DNA of 64,000 bases from Mycobacterium xenopi (GTDB lineage: Bacteria > Actinomycetota > Actinomycetes > Mycobacteriales > Mycobacteriaceae), in assembly GCF_009936235.1 (NCBI RefSeq), contig NZ_AP022314.1:744001-808000 (forward strand), read 5' to 3'. Of the stretch, positions 61,086-64,000 are shown in pieces. Position numbers and translations under genes: made by a program. The notes under the pieces were generated by a model, which made no database searches, was not told the DNA's origin, and worked only from the letters and a program-made list of their open reading frames with translations. How positions within the stretch are numbered: position 1 is the first letter of the stretch; each line of letters starts with the position of its first letter.

Positions 61086-61200
61086 TAACTACCAGGTAGC
61101 ACGTTATCGTTAGATGACCTGGCCGCAAATTACACATGTCGCCATCAGTCTTGGGCGAGGCCTTTCCCGCAGAAGGCCTTCCCACGACGCTGGAGGGGTT

Positions 61201-61968
61201 TTGGACCTGCTGCTTCTGACCGCAGACCCGCACGCCGACGGGGTCCTGCCATCGTTGTCGCTGCTCGCCCACACCGTGCGGACAGCGCCGGCAGACGTGT
61301 CGTCGCTGCTCGAGGCGGGAACCGCCGACGTTGTGATCGTCGACGCGCGCAACGACCTGCCGGCCGCCCGCAGCTTGTGCCGCCTGCTTGCCTCGACCGG
61401 CAGATCGATGCCGCTGGTGGCGGTGGTGAGCGAAGGCGGCCTGGTGGCGGTCAGCCCCGAATGGGGCCTCGACGAGATCTTGCTGCCCAGCACCGGACCG
61501 GCCGAGATCGATGCGCGGCTGCGGCTGGTGGTCGGCCGCCGCGGCGGCTTGGCGGACCAGGAGACCGCCGGCAAAATAACGCTCGGCGAACTGGTGATCG
61601 ATGAGGGCACGTACACTGCGCGGCTGCGCGGCCGCCCGCTCGACCTCACCTACAAGGAATTCGAGCTGCTGAAGTACCTGGCGCAGCACGCCGGCCGGGT
61701 TTTTACCAGGGCCCAGCTGCTGCACGAGGTGTGGGGATATGACTTCTTCGGTGGCACCCGCACCGTCGATGTGCACGTGCGGCGACTGCGCGCCAAACTC
61801 GGCCCTGAGCATGAGGCGCTGATCGGCACCGTCCGCAACGTGGGATATAAGGCTGTGCGACCGGCGCGAGGCCGCGCGTCAAACCCCGAACCGCAGAATA
61901 CCGACGACATCGAGCCAGACCAGGGCGGTGTGCAAGGTCCACTGGTCGACCCGCTGCGCAGTCAGTGA
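61201..61968 (+). CDS. glnR: GlnR-type orphan response regulator (Rv0818-like)
   Basis: OmpR-type regulator, 255 residues, that controls nitrogen metabolism in actinobacteria. The N-terminal receiver-like domain has VVIVDARNDLP in place of a standard phosphoacceptor pocket. The C-terminal winged helix (LDLTYKEFELLKYLAQHAGR, RTVDVHVRRLRAKLG) is near-identical to known GlnR. TTG 61201 has GGAGGGG 3 bp upstream and begins MDLLLLT; the longer frame from 61114 lacks homology. The stop overlaps mshD. Confidence 0.95.
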   Translation: MDLLLLTADPHADGVLPSLSLLAHTVRTAPADVSSLLEAGTADVVIVDARNDLPAARSLCRLLASTGRSMPLVAVVSEGGLVAVSPEWGLDEILLPSTGPAEIDARLRLVVGRRGGLADQETAGKITLGELVIDEGTYTARLRGRPLDLTYKEFELLKYLAQHAGRVFTRAQLLHEVWGYDFFGGTRTVDVHVRRLRAKLGPEHEALIGTVRNVGYKAVRPARGRASNPEPQNTDDIEPDQGGVQGPLVDPLRSQ

Positions 61969-62867
61969 CACCGGGCGACTGGCGCTGGGCGCTGTCCGAC
62001 GACGAACAGCGTCAGGTGCGGGAAATCATCTCTGCTGCAACAGATTTCGATGGAATAGCACCGGTCGGCGAGCAGGTGCTGCGAGAGCTGGCGCACCAGC
62101 GCACCGAGCATCTACTGGCTGCCGGCGGTGGATCGATCGTGGGCTATCTCAACCTCGCACCGGCTCACGACCGGGGAGCCCCGATGGCGGAGTTAGTGGT
62201 CCACCCACGAGCCCGCCGCCGCGGTATCGGCACTGCGATGGCACGCGCTGCGCTGGCCAAAACCGGTGGGCGAACCCGCTTTTGGGCTCACGGCACACTG
62301 CAGCCTGCGCGCGCGACAGCCTCGGCGTTGGGGCTGGTGGCGGTGCGTGAACTGTGGCAGATGCGCCGCCCGCTGCGCGACGTGCCGGAGCCAGCGATTC
62401 CCGAGGGGGTACAAATCCGCACCTACGCCGGCCCATCCGACGACGCCGAGCTGCTGCGGGTCAACAACGCCGCATTCGCCGACCACCCCGAACAAGGCGG
62501 CTGGACCGCAGCCCACCTCGCTGAACGCCGCGCCGAACCGTGGTTCGACCCGCACGGTCTGTTCTTGGCGTTCGACACCGCGACCGGCAGGCTGCTCGGC
62601 TTCCACTGGACCAAGGTGCACCCCGCACATCCCGGCCTGGGCGAGGTTTACGTCGTCGGTGTCGACCCCGCCGTGCACCGCCGTGGACTCGGGCGCCTGC
62701 TGACCGCGATCGGCGTCGCGTCCCTGGCCCGCCGGCTGAAAGATGCCGCGGAACCCACGGTGATGCTCTACGTCGAGTCGGACAACGTCGCCGCCGTGCG
62801 CACCTATCAGGGTCTGGGTTTCACGCTGCACAGCGTCGACACCGCCTACGCAGCCGCTCCGGGGTGA
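61965..62867 (+). CDS. mshD: Mycothiol synthase
   Basis: Acetyl-CoA:Cys-GlcN-Ins N-acetyltransferase, the last step of mycothiol synthesis; 300 residues with two GNAT domains. The first domain has VVHPRARRRGIGTAMARAAL, and the second VGVDPAVHRRGLGRLLTAIG and YVESDNVAAVRTYQGLGF. GTG 61965 overlaps the glnR stop (GTGA), so thiol synthesis is coupled to the nitrogen regulator's transcript. Confidence 0.96.
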   Translation: MTPGDWRWALSDDEQRQVREIISAATDFDGIAPVGEQVLRELAHQRTEHLLAAGGGSIVGYLNLAPAHDRGAPMAELVVHPRARRRGIGTAMARAALAKTGGRTRFWAHGTLQPARATASALGLVAVRELWQMRRPLRDVPEPAIPEGVQIRTYAGPSDDAELLRVNNAAFADHPEQGGWTAAHLAERRAEPWFDPHGLFLAFDTATGRLLGFHWTKVHPAHPGLGEVYVVGVDPAVHRRGLGRLLTAIGVASLARRLKDAAEPTVMLYVESDNVAAVRTYQGLGFTLHSVDTAYAAAPG

Positions 62868-62889
62868 TCGCGAAACGATCCCCACGTTC

Positions 62890-62911
62890 GTTCACCCGCT
62901 GTTTACCTCTC
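62890..62911 (+). promoter_or_regulatory. PHO-box-like direct repeat before pstS
   Basis: Two adjacent 11-bp units GTTCACCCGCT and GTTTACCTCTC, sharing GTTYACC at an 11-bp period. This is the layout of actinobacterial PhoP/RegX3 binding sites. It lies about 93 bp before the pstS start, as expected for a phosphate-starvation promoter under SenX3-RegX3. Confidence 0.65.
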
Positions 62912-63003
62912 CTGTGGATCGTGGCCATCGCCGGCGCATACCTTCCGGGTGGCTGGCGAGCTGATACCGGGATTACTAAGCGAAGCCAGGAGAGCAAGGC
63001 CAG

Positions 63004-64000
63004 GTGAAGCTCGACATGGTCCGCAGGGCACGGGACGTCGTGGTGTCCGCGACGGCGATCGCGGCCCTGACGCTGACCGGCTGCGGCAGCGACAACAACG
63101 CGCCCTCGGGCAAAGGCGCGTCCGGGAAGCCAGCTGTCGATTGCGGCGGCAAGAACGAACTGACCGCCGAGGGCTCGACCGCCCAGCAGAACGCGATCGC
63201 GTTGTTCAACCGAGCCTGGGGTCAGACATGCCCAGGCAAAAGTCTGGCCTACAACCCGACCGGCTCCGGTGCCGGCCGCGAGCAGTTCATTGCCGGCCAC
63301 GTCGACTTCGCCGGGTCGGACTCGCCGCTGGTCGCCAACCAAATCGCGCCAGCGGCCAAGCGCTGCAACGGAAATCCGGCGTGGGACTTGCCGTTGGTAT
63401 TCGGGCCGATCGCGTTGATCTACAACTTGCCCGGCGTCGACTCCCTGGTGGTCAACGCCGACGTGCTGGGCAAGATTTTCAGCGGGTTGATCACCAGCTG
63501 GAACGATCCGGCGATGGTGGCGCTCAATCACGATGCGGCGCTGCCGGAAACCAAGATCACGCCCGTCTACCGCTCGGACTCCTCGGGTACCACCGACAAT
63601 TTCCAGAAGTATTTGACCGCGGCCGCACCCGAGAGCTGGACCAAAGGAGTCGGCACCGAGTTTCAGGGCGGAGTGGGCGAGGGCGCGCAAAAGTCGGCGG
63701 GCGTGGTCCAGGCCGTGCAGACCACGCCCGGTGCAATCGGCTATGTCGAGAAGGGCTTCGCCGACCAGGCCGGTGTGCGGGTCGCGCAAATCGACACCGG
63801 CAGCGGAGCTGTCAAGCTCACCGACGAGGCGGCCCGCAACGCGATCGACCACGCGAGGTTCGAGGGCCACGGCAACGACCTGATGCTGAACCTGACCGCG
63901 CTGTACGCCACCAAGGAGCCCGGTGCCTACCCGTTAGTGCTGGCCACCTATGAGATTGTGTGCTCCAAGGGCTATGACCGGGCCACCTCGGTCGCGGTCA
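63004..64000 (+). CDS. pstS: Phosphate-binding lipoprotein PstS, 3-prime end cut by window
   Basis: Periplasmic phosphate receptor of the Pst ABC importer; 332 codons are visible. GTG 63004 follows GGAGAGCAAGGCCAG. The lipobox is LTLTGC (Cys about residue 27). Phosphate-binding signatures: LTAEGSTAQQNAIALF, NPTGSGAGREQF, DFAGSDSPL and YRSDSSGTTDNFQKYL. The frame is open at base 64000, so perhaps 30-40 residues are missing. In other mycobacteria pstC, pstA and phoT follow; M. tuberculosis has phoT after mshD as I recall. Confidence 0.96.
   Translation, partial: MKLDMVRRARDVVVSATAIAALTLTGCGSDNNAPSGKGASGKPAVDCGGKNELTAEGSTAQQNAIALFNRAWGQTCPGKSLAYNPTGSGAGREQFIAGHVDFAGSDSPLVANQIAPAAKRCNGNPAWDLPLVFGPIALIYNLPGVDSLVVNADVLGKIFSGLITSWNDPAMVALNHDAALPETKITPVYRSDSSGTTDNFQKYLTAAAPESWTKGVGTEFQGGVGEGAQKSAGVVQAVQTTPGAIGYVEKGFADQAGVRVAQIDTGSGAVKLTDEAARNAIDHARFEGHGNDLMLNLTALYATKEPGAYPLVLATYEIVCSKGYDRATSVAV

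Noticed and set aside
60218..61099. 293-codon plus-strand frame running through lmeA antisense and the tandem repeats
   Set aside because: It is antisense to lmeA and its second half is only rotating repeat translation; no family resemblance or start signal.

Overview
The window is high-GC (about two-thirds G+C by eye) actinobacterial DNA and almost certainly comes from a Mycobacterium, probably a slow grower. The evidence is the gene order. Purine genes (purD, purB, purC, purS-purQ, purL, purF, purM) are interleaved with cyp51, cyp123, cyp126, ggt, ptrB, an encapsulin/DyP pair, pepC, sseC-cysA2-thiX-lmeA, glnR-mshD and pstS. As I remember it, this follows M. tuberculosis Rv0762c to Rv0820 closely. 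Rv numbers here are recalled homologies, not database results.

Region by region. 1-5948 (minus): a tightly overlapping operon of a TetR regulator, CYP123, an SDR, CYP51, a 3Fe-4S ferredoxin, a SnoaL-like protein and a further P450 cut by the window edge. 6125-9690 (plus): aldehyde dehydrogenase, SDR, hydroxyacid dehydrogenase and carboxymuconolactone-decarboxylase-like genes. Two identical-arm operators lie between the two divergent operons. 9719-21779: purD, ggt, then a block I do not recall at this place in M. tuberculosis (AMP ligase, frameshifted oxalyl-CoA decarboxylase, thiolase, TetR, acyl-CoA dehydrogenase), then an esterase, a TetR gene and a broken DUF429 gene. 21820-36765: purB, cyp126, a TDT transporter, purC, an intact prolyl oligopeptidase, DoxX/TetR, an MFS pump, a flavoprotein, a metallohydrolase, purS and purQ. 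36766-42400 is a variable zone: class I aldolase, HxlR remnant, lytic transglycosylase lipoprotein, a complete IS1380-family element with target duplication, and a catalase-related gene. 42463-45573: encapsulin, its DyP peroxidase cargo and pepC. 45583-46266: a broken divergent SnoaL/XRE pair. 46400-56627: purL to purM plus membrane and folate-binding genes. 56628-63003: an unexplained structured intergenic element, nitrobindin-like gene, cysA2 thiosulfate-sulfur operon with a polycysteine leader peptide, lmeA, a five-copy 55-bp tandem repeat, glnR, mshD and a PHO-box-like site before pstS, which runs off the window.

The de novo purine pathway is nearly complete here but scattered as single genes, and most have their own TAnnnT element 6-9 bases before the start codon, which suggests leaderless transcription. 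Redox and sulfur functions also cluster: encapsulated DyP peroxidase, catalase-like protein, nitrobindin, rhodanese, thioredoxin-like protein and mycothiol synthase.

Several genes are broken. A 13-bp tandem duplication disrupts the DUF429 gene. Three other genes (oxalyl-CoA decarboxylase, a SnoaL gene, an SCP-like gene) each look one base short, and two regulators (HxlR, MmyB-type XRE) are truncated. The three single-base losses sit at short homopolymers, so sequencing error cannot be excluded for them. The duplication and the truncations are harder to explain that way.
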